64,000 nt of DNA from Bacteroidales bacterium (GCA_012522855.1 JAAYJQ010000003.1:62001-126000), one strand, 5' to 3'; shown: positions 1-8,730, counted from the first letter of the stretch. Numbers and translations: made by a program. The notes: generated from the letters alone by a model not told the origin.

Positions 1-1
1 T

Positions 2-670
2 ACATACTACAAGCTTCTGATCCCTGAATTCCTGCCCGAATACGACAAGGTGCTTTATTCCGACGTAGACGTGATTTTCCGGGAAGACCTAAGGCGATTT
101 TATGACTTGGATCTCGGAGATCATTATTTCGCTGCCGTGGACAATTGCGCAGAACTGCGGCCGGAAGCGCGGGAGTATGTAACAAACCTCGGATTGGACT
201 ACAATTCCGGTTACTTCTATGCGGGCAATTTGGTTGTAAATTCCGCTTTGCTTCGCGCGGATAAAATGACCGAAACTTTTCGAAAAATGGGGTCGCAAAC
301 ATATCAGCAGCAAGACATGGACATAATGAACATAGCTTGCAACGGCCGGATTCTGCGTTTGGATCCCTCTTTCTGCTTGTCAATCCAACTCTATCATCTG
401 ATTGTAAACAGAAGGAAGGAGTTTGAGAAACTGTTTTCTTCCGAACTGCTGGAAAGAGCGCTGGAGTCCGGGATCGTCCATTATAATGGTGCCAAGCCTT
501 GGAACGGCGCCTGTCTGAATATGGACATCTGGTGGGATTATTATCGCAGGTCAATATGGTTTGATCAAAAGTTCTGTTTCGATTTTTGGGATCGGCAGTG
601 TACCTTGCTCGACCGTCTGCCGTTGGGCAAGAGATTCAGATTGTTGGTCAGGGGATTGCTTGGAAGATGA
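2..670 (+). CDS. Glycosyltransferase family 8, 5'-truncated
   Basis: The reading frame is open from the first complete codon of the window, so the N-terminus lies outside; a GTG at 50 is internal and not the start. The visible 222 residues carry the GT8 metal-binding D-x-D (YSDVDV, visible residues 19-24) and the late HYNGAKPW motif typical of GT8 enzymes, which transfer a sugar from a nucleotide-sugar donor with retention. It is expected to act at the cytoplasmic face of the inner membrane on a lipid-linked glycan. The stop overlaps the next start by 4 bases (ATGA), so it is translationally coupled to the following capsule gene. Donor and acceptor cannot be read from sequence. Confidence 0.88.
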   Translation, partial: TYYKLLIPEFLPEYDKVLYSDVDVIFREDLRRFYDLDLGDHYFAAVDNCAELRPEAREYVTNLGLDYNSGYFYAGNLVVNSALLRADKMTETFRKMGSQTYQQQDMDIMNIACNGRILRLDPSFCLSIQLYHLIVNRRKEFEKLFSSELLERALESGIVHYNGAKPWNGACLNMDIWWDYYRRSIWFDQKFCFDFWDRQCTLLDRLPLGKRFRLLVRGLLGR

Positions 671-1491
671 AAATAGCAGCTATCGTAGTTCTTTATCATC
701 CGGATGAAGATGTTTTCCTTGACAATCTTGGAAAGTATGCGAAACTGGTTGACACTGTCTTGGTTTGGCGGAATTCTCCTATTGAGTTCGATGTCCCTGA
801 GGAATTCAGCGAAAAGATCATCTGGTGTGGGACGCAAACAAATGCATACATCGCGGAGCCGTTGAACTATGCTTTGAATTGGTGTCAGGAACATGAATGT
901 GATTATCTTCTCACGATGGATCAAGACAGTTCATGGGAAGATTTCGGCTCTTTTCTCGCAACTGTCGAGGCGTTACCGAAGGAGAACGTGGCCATATTCG
1001 CTCCCAACATCAACGGACCAAAGAATGGTGGGGTGGTGGCGGACGTCGAGGGCGTCGTTACCTCCTGCTCGCTTTGCAATGTCCAAATCGCCCAAAGGCT
1101 CGGCGGATTTCGGGAAGATTACCGGATCTATTGGGTGGACTCTGAATATTGCCTCTGGGCTCGGAGAAACGGATACCGAATCCAAGTCCTTTGCCAGCAT
1201 TTTGTCAGACATGTTTTCGGCTCCTCGACAATTGTCGCCCTTGGCGTTAAGGCTTCAAATTATTCTGCAACCTCGTACTTCTTCCTGTTCAGGAATATGT
1301 TCTGGATGCGCCGGGAGTTCCGGAATGAACCAAGTTTGAAATGTATCACCTATACATTCGCCTACTACATTCCGGGAATCATTTTCGGAGAAAAGAATAA
1401 AATTCGCAAGCTTGGCTGCATTACCAAGGCTTGTTTCCAGGGATGTTTCAAAGGTATTCCTTCGAAAAGAAGGAGGAAACACTTAGAATGA
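667..1491 (+). CDS. Glycosyltransferase family 2, RfbF/rhamnosyltransferase-like
   Basis: The protein has 274 residues. It starts at the ATG at 667, which overlaps the preceding stop; the frame extends upstream but the GT2 fold begins at MKIAAIVVLYHPDED. The MDQDS motif at residues 84-88 is the variant D-x-D of the RfbF-like GT2 subgroup, many of which are rhamnosyltransferases. The C-terminal part is rich in aromatic and basic residues (FFLFRNMFWMRR), suggesting membrane association. It ends in an ATGA overlap with the acyltransferase gene. The family assignment is firm; rhamnose as donor is only a guess from the subgroup. Confidence 0.87.
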   Translation: MKIAAIVVLYHPDEDVFLDNLGKYAKLVDTVLVWRNSPIEFDVPEEFSEKIIWCGTQTNAYIAEPLNYALNWCQEHECDYLLTMDQDSSWEDFGSFLATVEALPKENVAIFAPNINGPKNGGVVADVEGVVTSCSLCNVQIAQRLGGFREDYRIYWVDSEYCLWARRNGYRIQVLCQHFVRHVFGSSTIVALGVKASNYSATSYFFLFRNMFWMRREFRNEPSLKCITYTFAYYIPGIIFGEKNKIRKLGCITKACFQGCFKGIPSKRRRKHLE

Positions 1492-2204
1492 TGTTAAAAT
1501 TTCATAAACTATGGAACGGACGCCATCTGTTGCGCTCGATTCTCCCTACAATCTGGTTCAATTTTCATTACCTGCCCTTTCGTCAGGCTATCAAACTACC
1601 GATCTGGTTGTACAAACCCAAACTGTACAAATGTGCAGGATCGATTGAGATAGACTTGGATACCGTTAAAACAGGTATGATCCGTCTTGGGTTTTTGATT
1701 GAAACTGTCTATCCGAACAGAGGCATTCTCTGGGACAACCGAGGCGGCAAGGTCATCTTTCGCGGGACATGCATTATTGGAAATGCTTCGAGTATCAAGG
1801 TGGGAAGCCGAGCCTGTTTGGATTTTGGATCTGAGATTCTATGTACTGCTGGTCTTAAATTGGTATGTCTTTCAGAGATTTGCTTTGAGGATCATGTGTT
1901 GCTCGGTTGGGAAAATACGATAATGGACACAGATTATCACTGCATCAAGTCTATGCAAGGAACATTCATCGGTTCCGCTTGCGCTCCTGTTCGGATCGGG
2001 CATCATACCTGGCTTTGCTCGCAGGTGATGGTTCTCAAAGGCGCCATTCTGCCTCCGAGATGCATTGTTGCTGCTCGTTCGCTCGTAAAGGCGGGTTTGG
2101 ATGTGCCGGAATATTCGTTGATCGCCGGTAACCCTGCAAAATTGCGAAAATCCGGCGTCTGGTTGGATGTGGAGGACGAGCCAACCAATGATTTGTTTTT
2201 TTGA
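1488..2204 (+). CDS. Left-handed beta-helix (hexapeptide) acyltransferase
   Basis: The protein has 238 residues. The start at ATG 1488 is supported by a strong AGGAGG at 1471-1476 and the ATGA overlap with the upstream gene. The C-terminal half shows irregular hexapeptide repeats followed by IGHHTWLCSQVMVLKG and a GNPAKL ending, as in maltose/serine O-acetyltransferase-like capsule modifiers. The DTDYH stretch near residue 145-150 contains the usual catalytic histidine. It probably O-acetylates a sugar of the repeat unit using acetyl-CoA in the cytoplasm. Substrate is unknown. Confidence 0.85.
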   Translation: MMLKFHKLWNGRHLLRSILPTIWFNFHYLPFRQAIKLPIWLYKPKLYKCAGSIEIDLDTVKTGMIRLGFLIETVYPNRGILWDNRGGKVIFRGTCIIGNASSIKVGSRACLDFGSEILCTAGLKLVCLSEICFEDHVLLGWENTIMDTDYHCIKSMQGTFIGSACAPVRIGHHTWLCSQVMVLKGAILPPRCIVAARSLVKAGLDVPEYSLIAGNPAKLRKSGVWLDVEDEPTNDLFF

Positions 2205-2215
2205 TTGTTAAGACG

Positions 2216-3175
2216 ATGTCCAATTCTTCACATTCTCTTTCTGTTTCCATAGTTGTGCCCATCTACGGCGCTTCCGCCCACATCGGACAATGTGCGGAAA
2301 GTCTCCTGTCACAGACTTATCCGAACATCGAGTTCGTATTTGTGAATGATGGGACTAAAGACGATTCGATCGACATTTTGCGAAGTGTGGTCGCCTTCCA
2401 TCCTGAGCGAAAAGCAAAAGTCATCATTGTTGAAAAAGAAAATCAAGGTGTCGCATTGGCCAGAAAGACGGGAATAAGTCACGTCAAAGGCGATTACGTG
2501 ATTCAAATCGATGCGGATGATTGGGTTGAGACGGATATGGTCGACAGGATGGTCAATGTGATTCTGGCTACAGGCGCCGATTTGGTATATACTGATTATT
2601 ACCTGGAGTTTCCAGACCGTCAAGAGATCGCTTTTGAAAAGGAATATTCCGATCAAAAATTACTTTTCAAGGATTTGTACAACGGGAAGAATTTTCATGG
2701 TTATTACTGGAACAAATTGGTAAAGCGATCGTTGTACGCAGCTGTCCGGGTCTGGCCGCAATACGGCATGCGCGATGATTTGGTGGTTGTTTCGCAATTG
2801 ATCAGCCATGCGGAGCGAGTAGTTCATTTTCCGCAGCCGTTCTACCACTATCGGATAGGCACTGAGGGTTCGATCTCGAACAGCAAGATTTCAAAACAGA
2901 AATTCGAATCTGCCCGCAATTTGATGGCCTTATTTGACTATTATCATAATTTGCCCATTGGAGAGCGCGCCCGATCCCCTATTTTGGGAGTTGAGGAGGA
3001 TTTGCTCCTGCGGATCGGATGGTTTGCCTTCGGAGCGGGAGATTTTGCCATTTTCCGTCAATATCCTTACCTTAAAAAATTATTGAAAGCCATCGTGCCT
3101 TCGAAGAAGTATGATTTGAACATCTTTAAACAGTGGGCGCTCAACCTGGCAGTCCGAATGATATGTGTAAAGTAA
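2216..3175 (+). CDS. Glycosyltransferase family 2
   Basis: The protein has 319 residues. ATG 2216 is chosen over an upstream in-frame TTG because SIVVPIYGAS, the first GT-A strand, starts at residue 11. Catalytic/metal-binding DADDW is at residues 99-103 and the earlier nucleotide-binding aspartate is in VNDGTKDDS. The C-terminal third holds HYRIG-type residues and no clear membrane segment. It overlaps the next gene by 13 bases. The next gene is a close relative in architecture (same DxDDWVETDM block), so the two probably arose by duplication and add successive sugars. Confidence 0.88.
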   Translation: MSNSSHSLSVSIVVPIYGASAHIGQCAESLLSQTYPNIEFVFVNDGTKDDSIDILRSVVAFHPERKAKVIIVEKENQGVALARKTGISHVKGDYVIQIDADDWVETDMVDRMVNVILATGADLVYTDYYLEFPDRQEIAFEKEYSDQKLLFKDLYNGKNFHGYYWNKLVKRSLYAAVRVWPQYGMRDDLVVVSQLISHAERVVHFPQPFYHYRIGTEGSISNSKISKQKFESARNLMALFDYYHNLPIGERARSPILGVEEDLLLRIGWFAFGAGDFAIFRQYPYLKKLLKAIVPSKKYDLNIFKQWALNLAVRMICVK

Positions 3176-4140
3176 GCGTAATCGTGCCCTTTTACAACGT
3201 TGAAAAGTACATTGAGAGATGCGCTGTATCCCTCTTGTCCCAAACGCTGAAGGAGATAGAGATTCTGTTCATTGATGATGCCTCCCCGGACAGGAGCAGA
3301 GCGATTCTCGAGCGAGTGCTCTTATCATACCCGGGAAATAGTGCTCGTATCATCACCCATCCGGTGAACAAAGGGCTTCCGGCTGCTCGGAATACCGGTC
3401 TTTCAGTTGCTTCGGGGGACTATATATACCACTGTGACAGTGATGATTGGGTGGAAACCGACATGTTGGAGAAAATGCATGCCCTTGCCCTTGAAAAGGA
3501 GGCGGACATTGTTTACTCCGATTTCTATCTGACCTTTCCTGGAGGAGAACGCTATATGCGCAACCCCGATTTCTCTACTGCTGAAGAAATGCTGACGAAG
3601 GGATTTTTGTCTGGGAAGATGAAATTCAATGTCTGGAATAAACTCGTGAAACGATCCATCTACTTTGACAACCGGATTTCGTTTCCGGATGGCTACGGGA
3701 TGGGGGAGGATACAACAATGATTCTGCTGGCCGCAAAGTCAAAGCGCGTCGCCTATCTCCCCGAGGCGATGTATCATTATGTAAGATCCAATCCGAAGGC
3801 CTTCACGAACACGGTTTCAGACAAGCACCTTTCTGATTTTGAACACAACTTCAGCAGAACTGTCACATTTCTTGAAGGATGTCATTTCTCTGAAAGGGAG
3901 AAATACCTTCGCATGTTCAAACTCGGTTTGATCATCCCTTGTTTGACAGATGGGAGATGGAAAGAGGCAGAGTATTGGGAAAAACGCTATCCCGAAGCAT
4001 TCAATAGGCCGCTTAGCGATACGGGACTGGGATTTCGGACCCGATTGATTGTATGGCTCGGGACCAAGCGTATGTACGGGATACTGAAAATCTACAATTT
4101 TATCGTGAACAAACTCTTTTACGGACTTCGTTTTGGCTGA
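3163..4140 (+). CDS. Glycosyltransferase family 2
   Basis: The protein has 325 residues and starts at ATG 3163 inside the end of the previous gene; MCKVSVIVPFYN is a canonical GT2 beginning. CDSDDW at residues 91-96 is the D-x-D region, and the block YSDFYLTFPGGE after it resembles that of the preceding enzyme. The gene overlaps the following polymerase gene by one base (TGATG), continuing the pattern of translational coupling. It is expected to extend the capsule repeat unit on its lipid carrier; sugar specificity is not deducible. Confidence 0.88.
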   Translation: MCKVSVIVPFYNVEKYIERCAVSLLSQTLKEIEILFIDDASPDRSRAILERVLLSYPGNSARIITHPVNKGLPAARNTGLSVASGDYIYHCDSDDWVETDMLEKMHALALEKEADIVYSDFYLTFPGGERYMRNPDFSTAEEMLTKGFLSGKMKFNVWNKLVKRSIYFDNRISFPDGYGMGEDTTMILLAAKSKRVAYLPEAMYHYVRSNPKAFTNTVSDKHLSDFEHNFSRTVTFLEGCHFSEREKYLRMFKLGLIIPCLTDGRWKEAEYWEKRYPEAFNRPLSDTGLGFRTRLIVWLGTKRMYGILKIYNFIVNKLFYGLRFG

Positions 4141-5465
4141 TGATTAAATTCTTGAAATACTTGTTGACGGGAATACTGGTGAGTATGTATTTCTTCCCGT
4201 TCGAATTTTCCGTGCTTCCGGGATTGAACACAAAAATGATGGAAGCTGCTCTCGGAGTCGTTTTCTTCATTTATTATCTCGTCACGATTCGCGAATTCAG
4301 AATTCCTAAAAGCATTTTCGTGATCATTCTTTTGGCCTCACTCGTGTCCCTGATAGGTTTGTTTTCAACAACATACAATCAGACGGAAGACTACGCTTAT
4401 GCTACCTACCTGACTTCTGCATTGGTCTGGCTGGGCGGGGCGTTTTTCGTATGCTGCGTGATTCATTTCTTCCATAAAAGGATCGATATTCCGATTGTCG
4501 TCAATTATCTGATTGCCGTTTGCGTGTTCCAATGCGCGATTGCAATGCTGATCGAATATGTGGCTGTTGTTAGGCTTGTGATTGACTCAACAGTCAATCA
4601 AGGTCAGGAAATGCTTCAAAGCGTACATCGATTGTATGGAATTGGAGCGGGATTGGATGTTGCAGGTTGCCGCTTTTCCATTGTTTTGGCGGCGATGTCT
4701 GTCCTTGTGACAAAAGAAAGTTGGAGAATGAATACCCTGAAGATCGCATTGTATTTTCTGGCTTTCTTCATAATTGTCATAATCGGTAATATGATCGCCA
4801 GGACAACGCTCGTTGGAGCAGGTGTAGGGCTGGCGTATCTTGTTTTGTCTTTGATTTTCGAGTCAAACAAGGAAACGAAAAGGAAGTCCAAGATCATAGG
4901 GGCGTTCTTTATGATTGCTGCAATTGTAATCCTTGTCTCCGTATCTCTCTATCAGTCAATCCCTTCTGTCCGAGACCAGTACAGGTTCGCTTTCGAGGGT
5001 TTTTTTAATTATGTCGAAACGGGCGAATGGCAGAGTTCATCGACAGATAGGTTAGGTTCGATGGTCATTTTCCCTGAGTCATTGAAAACCTGGGTAATCG
5101 GCGACGGTTACTTCTCCAATTCTCGATACGATATCAATTATCTGGGTACTGCAACGGAGGGCGGTTTTTACATGGGTACGGATATCGGTTATCTTCGTTT
5201 TTTGTTCTATTTCGGTGTCATCGGTCTTTCAGCGATGATCGCTGTTATGGCCTACACCGCATTCGCGGCCGCAAAGAGAGATTCATACTATAGGCTTATT
5301 CCGCTGCTTACACTATTGGTGGGTTTGATCGTTTGGTTGAAAGTCTCCACAGATGTCTTTTTGGCACTGGCTTTATTTTTAATTGCTTTGGAAATGAAGG
5401 CGGAAATCGCACATCACGCCGGAAGGCAATGTGGCGCGGATGAGTGCGAGAAAGAGACATTTTAG
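4140..5465 (+). CDS. O-antigen ligase/polymerase-like membrane protein (Wzy-like)
   Basis: The protein has 441 residues; the start at 4140 overlaps the previous stop by one base. It is strongly hydrophobic throughout with about ten predicted membrane spans and one long polar loop (roughly residues 285-365, SIPSVRDQYRF ... GDGYFSNSRYD ... GTDIGYLRFL). A periplasmic loop followed by a GxxxR/LRF-type segment is characteristic of Wzy/WaaL proteins, which polymerise or ligate undecaprenyl-linked glycan. In this locus, with Wza and Wzc downstream, polymerase is the likelier role. Sequence conservation in this family is low, so the call rests on topology and context. Confidence 0.75.
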   Translation: MIKFLKYLLTGILVSMYFFPFEFSVLPGLNTKMMEAALGVVFFIYYLVTIREFRIPKSIFVIILLASLVSLIGLFSTTYNQTEDYAYATYLTSALVWLGGAFFVCCVIHFFHKRIDIPIVVNYLIAVCVFQCAIAMLIEYVAVVRLVIDSTVNQGQEMLQSVHRLYGIGAGLDVAGCRFSIVLAAMSVLVTKESWRMNTLKIALYFLAFFIIVIIGNMIARTTLVGAGVGLAYLVLSLIFESNKETKRKSKIIGAFFMIAAIVILVSVSLYQSIPSVRDQYRFAFEGFFNYVETGEWQSSSTDRLGSMVIFPESLKTWVIGDGYFSNSRYDINYLGTATEGGFYMGTDIGYLRFLFYFGVIGLSAMIAVMAYTAFAAAKRDSYYRLIPLLTLLVGLIVWLKVSTDVFLALALFLIALEMKAEIAHHAGRQCGADECEKETF

Positions 5466-5540
5466 GAGAACCTCAAGAAGGCATCGTCAAATACAGGGAA
5501 AAGATTTTTACTCCTGTTTGAGTTATAAGTTCATAATAAT

Positions 5541-5571
5541 TTTGCAAATGTAAGATTTATTCTTACATTTG
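5541..5571 (+). promoter_or_regulatory. parDE promoter overlapping an inverted-repeat operator
   Basis: TTTG at 5541-5544 and TACATTTG at 5564-5571 are separated by 19 bases, matching the Bacteroidota -33/-7 promoter. A perfect 11-base inverted repeat (5545-5555 and 5561-5571, CAAATGTAAGA arms) fills the spacer and covers the -7 box, which is how a ParD-type antitoxin usually represses its own operon. The ParD start is at 5594. Confidence 0.8.
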
Positions 5572-5593
5572 TAGGCGTATAAAGGAAAAGAAT

Positions 5594-5854
5594 ATGGCTA
5601 GAACTGTCACAGTTACTTTAGGCCCTCATTATGAAGAATTTATTCGGGCGAATATCGCGGGAGGGCGTTACAATAATGTAAGCGAGGTTATCCGTGCAGG
5701 ACTTCGCCGGTTGGAGGAAGACGAGATCCGTCTGGCCGCTATTCGCGCGGCGCTGATCGAGGGAGAAGAAAGCGGGGTTGTTGAGGGCTTTAATCCTGAA
5801 GCCTTCGTAAAAAAGTTGAATGCCGATCATGAAGCCGAAGTACGACCTGTCTAA
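5594..5854 (+). CDS. parD: Type II antitoxin, ParD/CC2985 family
   Basis: The protein has 86 residues. The N-terminal TVTVTLGPHYEEFI and the following YNNVSEVIRAGLRRLEEDE match the ribbon-helix-helix DNA-binding region of ParD antitoxins; the acidic C-terminal tail would wrap the toxin. AAAGGA at 5582-5587 precedes the ATG. It has its own operator-promoter and is followed by the toxin gene with a 26-base overlap. It is inserted between capsule genes in the same direction but has no obvious capsule role; it may stabilise the locus. Confidence 0.9.
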   Translation: MARTVTVTLGPHYEEFIRANIAGGRYNNVSEVIRAGLRRLEEDEIRLAAIRAALIEGEESGVVEGFNPEAFVKKLNADHEAEVRPV

Positions 5855-6128
5855 GCAGGCTGAAAAAGATTTGAGCGGAATTTGGCGTTATACGGTAGAA
5901 ACATGGTCTCGTGAACAGGCCAACAAGTACATCGAAGGCTTGTTGCACGTGTGCTCTGAGATTGCAAAGGCTCCTGCTTTTCTCGGCCGTTCATATGAAC
6001 ATGTACGTTCCGGATACCGGAAATACCCATGGGGAAAACACGTGATATTCTATCAGATCAGAAGCAATGGCTCTGTTCTGATAAGCCGTATTCTTCACGA
6101 AAAGATGGATTTTGACAAGCATTTGTAG
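5829..6128 (+). CDS. parE: Type II toxin, ParE/RelE superfamily
   Basis: The protein has 99 residues from ATG 5829. It has the ParE fold pattern: LSKQAEKDLSGIWRYTVETW, then RSYEHVRSGYRKYPWGKHVIFYQI and a terminal ISRILHEKMDF, which matches the usual RILH(x)RMD ending of ParE toxins. ParE proteins generally poison DNA gyrase. The overlap with parD implies coupled translation. The length is normal and no disabling change is visible, so the pair looks functional. Confidence 0.9.
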   Translation: MKPKYDLSKQAEKDLSGIWRYTVETWSREQANKYIEGLLHVCSEIAKAPAFLGRSYEHVRSGYRKYPWGKHVIFYQIRSNGSVLISRILHEKMDFDKHL

Positions 6129-6155
6129 TCGTCACCTGTGGATGGAAGACTTGCC

Positions 6156-7289
6156 ATGAAACTCCTCTACTGCATAGCGGGGACGTACCGCCCTGCAGGA
6201 ATGGAACGGGTGCTGGCGAACAAGTCGCGGGCGCTCGTCGGAATGGGCTATGAGGTGGTGGTGGTCACCACGGAACAGAAGGGGAGGGCGAACGCCTTTC
6301 CATTCGACCCGTCCATCCGCTTCATCGACCTGGGAATCGGTTACGAAGACAACAACGGCGCCTCGTTCCTGGACAAAGTGATCCACTACCCGGCCAAGCA
6401 GCGGCTCCATCGCAAAAGGCTGACGGAAGTCTTGCTGCGGGAAAAGCCGGATGTGACGGTCAGCATGTTCTGCGGAGAGGAGACCTTTCTCCCGAAGATC
6501 CAGGACGGCAGCAAGAAGGTACTGGAGATTCATTTCTCCCGCTACAAGCGTCTGCAGTATGGCCGGAAGGGACTCTGGGCGATTGCGGACCGGTTCCGCA
6601 GTTGGGCAGACCTGCGCCATGTCAGGCGATTCGACAAATTCGTGGTGCTTACGCAGGAGGACAAGGAATATTGGGGCGGGCTCGACAACATCGTCGTAAT
6701 CCCGAACGCCCGCACGTTCACGTTTGACAAGCCTGCTGCCCTCGATGCAAAGACCGTCTCGGCGGTGGGGCGATACTCGGAGCAGAAAGGGCTCGACCTG
6801 CTGATCGAGGCGTGGAAAACGCTTTGCGACCGGGTAGGGAAGGAGGCGCTCGGCTGGTCGCTGCGTCTTGTCGGCGACGGCGAGACGCGGCCGCTATTGC
6901 AGCGGATGATCGAGGAATATGACCTAGGAGCGACCGTAACGCTTCATGGTCCCGCTCGGGACGTGAAGGAAATCTATGCAAATACCTCCATTCTCGCCCT
7001 CTCTTCCCGTTACGAGGGGCTGCCGATGGTGCTGCTGGAGTCGCAGGCGGCCGGGGTTCCTGCCGTGTCTTTTGCCTGCAAATGTGGCCCGCGCGACATC
7101 ATTGGAGACGGTCGGAACGGACTGTTGGTCCCGGAAGGAGACACGGGAGGCTTCGCTGACGCCCTGCTGCGCCTGATGAGAGACGACGCGCTCCGCAAGG
7201 CGATGGGCGCGGAGGCCTACCGGATGTCCGATGCCTGGGGTGAAGAAAAAATCATGCACCGATGGAAAACTTTGTTCGGAAATTTATAA
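6156..7289 (+). CDS. Glycosyltransferase family 4
   Basis: The protein has 377 residues starting at ATG 6156 (MKLLYCIAGTYRPAGMERV). The second Rossmann domain has the GT4 signature: SSRYEGLPMVLLESQAAGVP with the E-x7-E motif, then DGRNGLLVPEGD. It resembles GT4 enzymes that add galactose or GalNAc in capsule synthesis, but donor choice is not readable. Its last 42 bases (7248-7289) reappear at 8731-8772, just past the satD-DUF3307 genes, showing that this gene once overlapped the glycosyltransferase now starting at 8745. Confidence 0.9.
   Translation: MKLLYCIAGTYRPAGMERVLANKSRALVGMGYEVVVVTTEQKGRANAFPFDPSIRFIDLGIGYEDNNGASFLDKVIHYPAKQRLHRKRLTEVLLREKPDVTVSMFCGEETFLPKIQDGSKKVLEIHFSRYKRLQYGRKGLWAIADRFRSWADLRHVRRFDKFVVLTQEDKEYWGGLDNIVVIPNARTFTFDKPAALDAKTVSAVGRYSEQKGLDLLIEAWKTLCDRVGKEALGWSLRLVGDGETRPLLQRMIEEYDLGATVTLHGPARDVKEIYANTSILALSSRYEGLPMVLLESQAAGVPAVSFACKCGPRDIIGDGRNGLLVPEGDTGGFADALLRLMRDDALRKAMGAEAYRMSDAWGEEKIMHRWKTLFGNL
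7248..7289. repeat. 42-base direct repeat, copy 1 (3' end of GT4 gene)
   Basis: This segment matches 8731-8772 at 36 of 42 positions. Both copies read KIMHRWK(T/A)LFGNL-stop in the GT4 frame, and both contain an ATG (7262 and 8745) in the frame of the downstream glycosyltransferase (ME(N/S)(F/P)VRK...). The pair brackets the satD-DUF3307 module. Confidence 0.9.
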
Positions 7290-7337
7290 GTTATTTTACT
7301 TATTATTATGTAATATAAGTTATTTAACTTATATTTG
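7286..7337 (+). promoter_or_regulatory. satD operon promoter with two operator-like palindromes
   Basis: A perfect 18-base palindrome (ATAAGTTA-TT-TAACTTAT) lies at 7315-7332, and a one-mismatch version lies 29 bases upstream at 7286-7303. A -7 box TATATTTG at 7330-7337 overlaps the downstream palindrome, so a bound dimer would block transcription. The C-terminal helix-turn-helix of the adjacent SatD-like protein makes autoregulation plausible, but this is inference. SatD starts at 7360. Confidence 0.65.
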
Positions 7338-7359
7338 TTCGGAATAAGTAATATCAGAA

Positions 7360-8022
7360 ATGTACGCGACAATTTCAGCGGATATAGTTCAATCCACCTC
7401 CCTTGAGATCAAGGAAATGTTGTTCTTGCGATCCAAGGTACAAGAACTGCTGAATAAATTGGAAGTGAGCTTCCCCGGATTCTGGGGAAGACTGGTTCGG
7501 GGCGATTCGATCGAATGTGTCACGGACAAGCCACAGGATGCATTCAGGATCACATTGATTCTCAAATGTTACGTTAAGTCTTTGAACATACGGAAGAGTG
7601 GGGCTCCGAAAGAATTGAAACGGTTCGGCATTCGCTCCGTCATCGGTTTGGGATCGATGCGGATGGTCGACAGGGAACACGATTTCATGGATGGAGAAGC
7701 GATTTACTTATCCGGAAGGGCATTGGACCAAAAAGCAACGTTGATGAAAGGAACGTTGCTCGTCGAGCCGTCTGAATCTTTTCAGAATAAAGCCTTGAAT
7801 GCCATTGCTGCGCTCGTAGACGCCTTATTGAACCGTGCTACCGCTCGGCAATGCGAAGTACTTCTCCATCGACTTTTCGGAGAACGGGAACAAGAGATCG
7901 CTCGGCAGCTCGGCATTACACAATCTGCAGTGAACCAGCATCTTGCTTCCGCCGGATGGACACCGATTGAAAAAGCGCTCGATTATTATGAAACCTTGAA
8001 CTTTTCGGACTATGAACCATGA
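7360..8022 (+). CDS. SatD family protein with C-terminal helix-turn-helix
   Basis: The protein has 220 residues. The N-terminal part (MYATISADIVQST, later GDSIECV and IRSVIGLG) resembles SatD-family proteins, which often sit beside DUF3307 genes as here. Residues about 160-205 (RQCEVLLHRLFGEREQEIARQLGITQSAVNQHL) read as a sigma-70-region-4/LuxR-like helix-turn-helix. The N-terminal SADIVQS and GDS residues recall nucleotidyl-cyclase-like cores, but I do not see a complete catalytic set. The role is unknown; it may sense stress and regulate its partner. The gene ends with an 11-base overlap with DUF3307 and has its own promoter inside the capsule operon. Confidence 0.72.
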   Translation: MYATISADIVQSTSLEIKEMLFLRSKVQELLNKLEVSFPGFWGRLVRGDSIECVTDKPQDAFRITLILKCYVKSLNIRKSGAPKELKRFGIRSVIGLGSMRMVDREHDFMDGEAIYLSGRALDQKATLMKGTLLVEPSESFQNKALNAIAALVDALLNRATARQCEVLLHRLFGEREQEIARQLGITQSAVNQHLASAGWTPIEKALDYYETLNFSDYEP

Positions 8023-8725
8023 CTTATTCTTGATGTTGCTGCTCGCGCATCTAATAGGCGATTTCTATTGCCAGACGGACAAAACATGCGCAGACAAGCG
8101 TCGCAGGAAATGGAGAAGCCCCCATCTTTATTTCCATTCGGTTGTCATCGGCGTCCTCTCGTTCGTTGCGGTTTGGAAGATCGAATTCTTGCCTTGGATG
8201 CTTATGCTGATCGCTTCCCATCTTTTGATCGACGGGATCAAATCCGGTCGGGAAAATAAACTGGAACATTTTCTGTTGGATCAAGCCCTGCATTTGGCCG
8301 TGATCGTCATCATAGCGATGATCTGCACGTGCCAAATCGGTTGGATGCAGACAATCAACCTGAATATCGGTGCCATCAACCTCCCCGTTTTTATCACGGC
8401 TTTGCTTCTGTGTCTCAAACCTGCAAATCTGCTTGTGAGGTGTGTGCTCGAAAAGTATCATATTCTTGAGGAAGAACCGCTACAAAAGGAGCCTATGAGT
8501 GTCGGAGCCCTGATTGGGTCACTGGAAAGAAGCCTGTTCTTGCTGTTCGTGGTCATGGGGCAGTACGGTGCTGTCGGCTTCATCTTGGCAGCCAAATCCA
8601 TCATCCGCTACAAGGAGGGCTCCACCCGGAAGACGGAATATGTACTGGCAGGCACATTGATGAGTTTGGGCATTGCTGTCGCAACCGGTGTTTTGGTCAG
8701 ACTCCTGTCTCCGTTGTTCTTGTAA
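8012..8725 (+). CDS. DUF3307 integral membrane protein
   Basis: The protein has 237 residues starting at ATG 8012, overlapping satD. The N-terminus LLLAHLIGDFYCQTDKTCADK followed by HxxxH residues and ASHLLIDGIKSG is the DUF3307 signature, with conserved His/Asp positions inside the first membrane spans. About six membrane segments are visible. DUF3307 has no established biochemical role that I know of; consistent pairing with SatD suggests a regulator-membrane protein module. It is inserted between two glycosyltransferase genes and does not look like part of polymer synthesis. Confidence 0.82.
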   Translation: MNHDLFLMLLLAHLIGDFYCQTDKTCADKRRRKWRSPHLYFHSVVIGVLSFVAVWKIEFLPWMLMLIASHLLIDGIKSGRENKLEHFLLDQALHLAVIVIIAMICTCQIGWMQTINLNIGAINLPVFITALLLCLKPANLLVRCVLEKYHILEEEPLQKEPMSVGALIGSLERSLFLLFVVMGQYGAVGFILAAKSIIRYKEGSTRKTEYVLAGTLMSLGIAVATGVLVRLLSPLFL

Positions 8726-8730
8726 TAACC

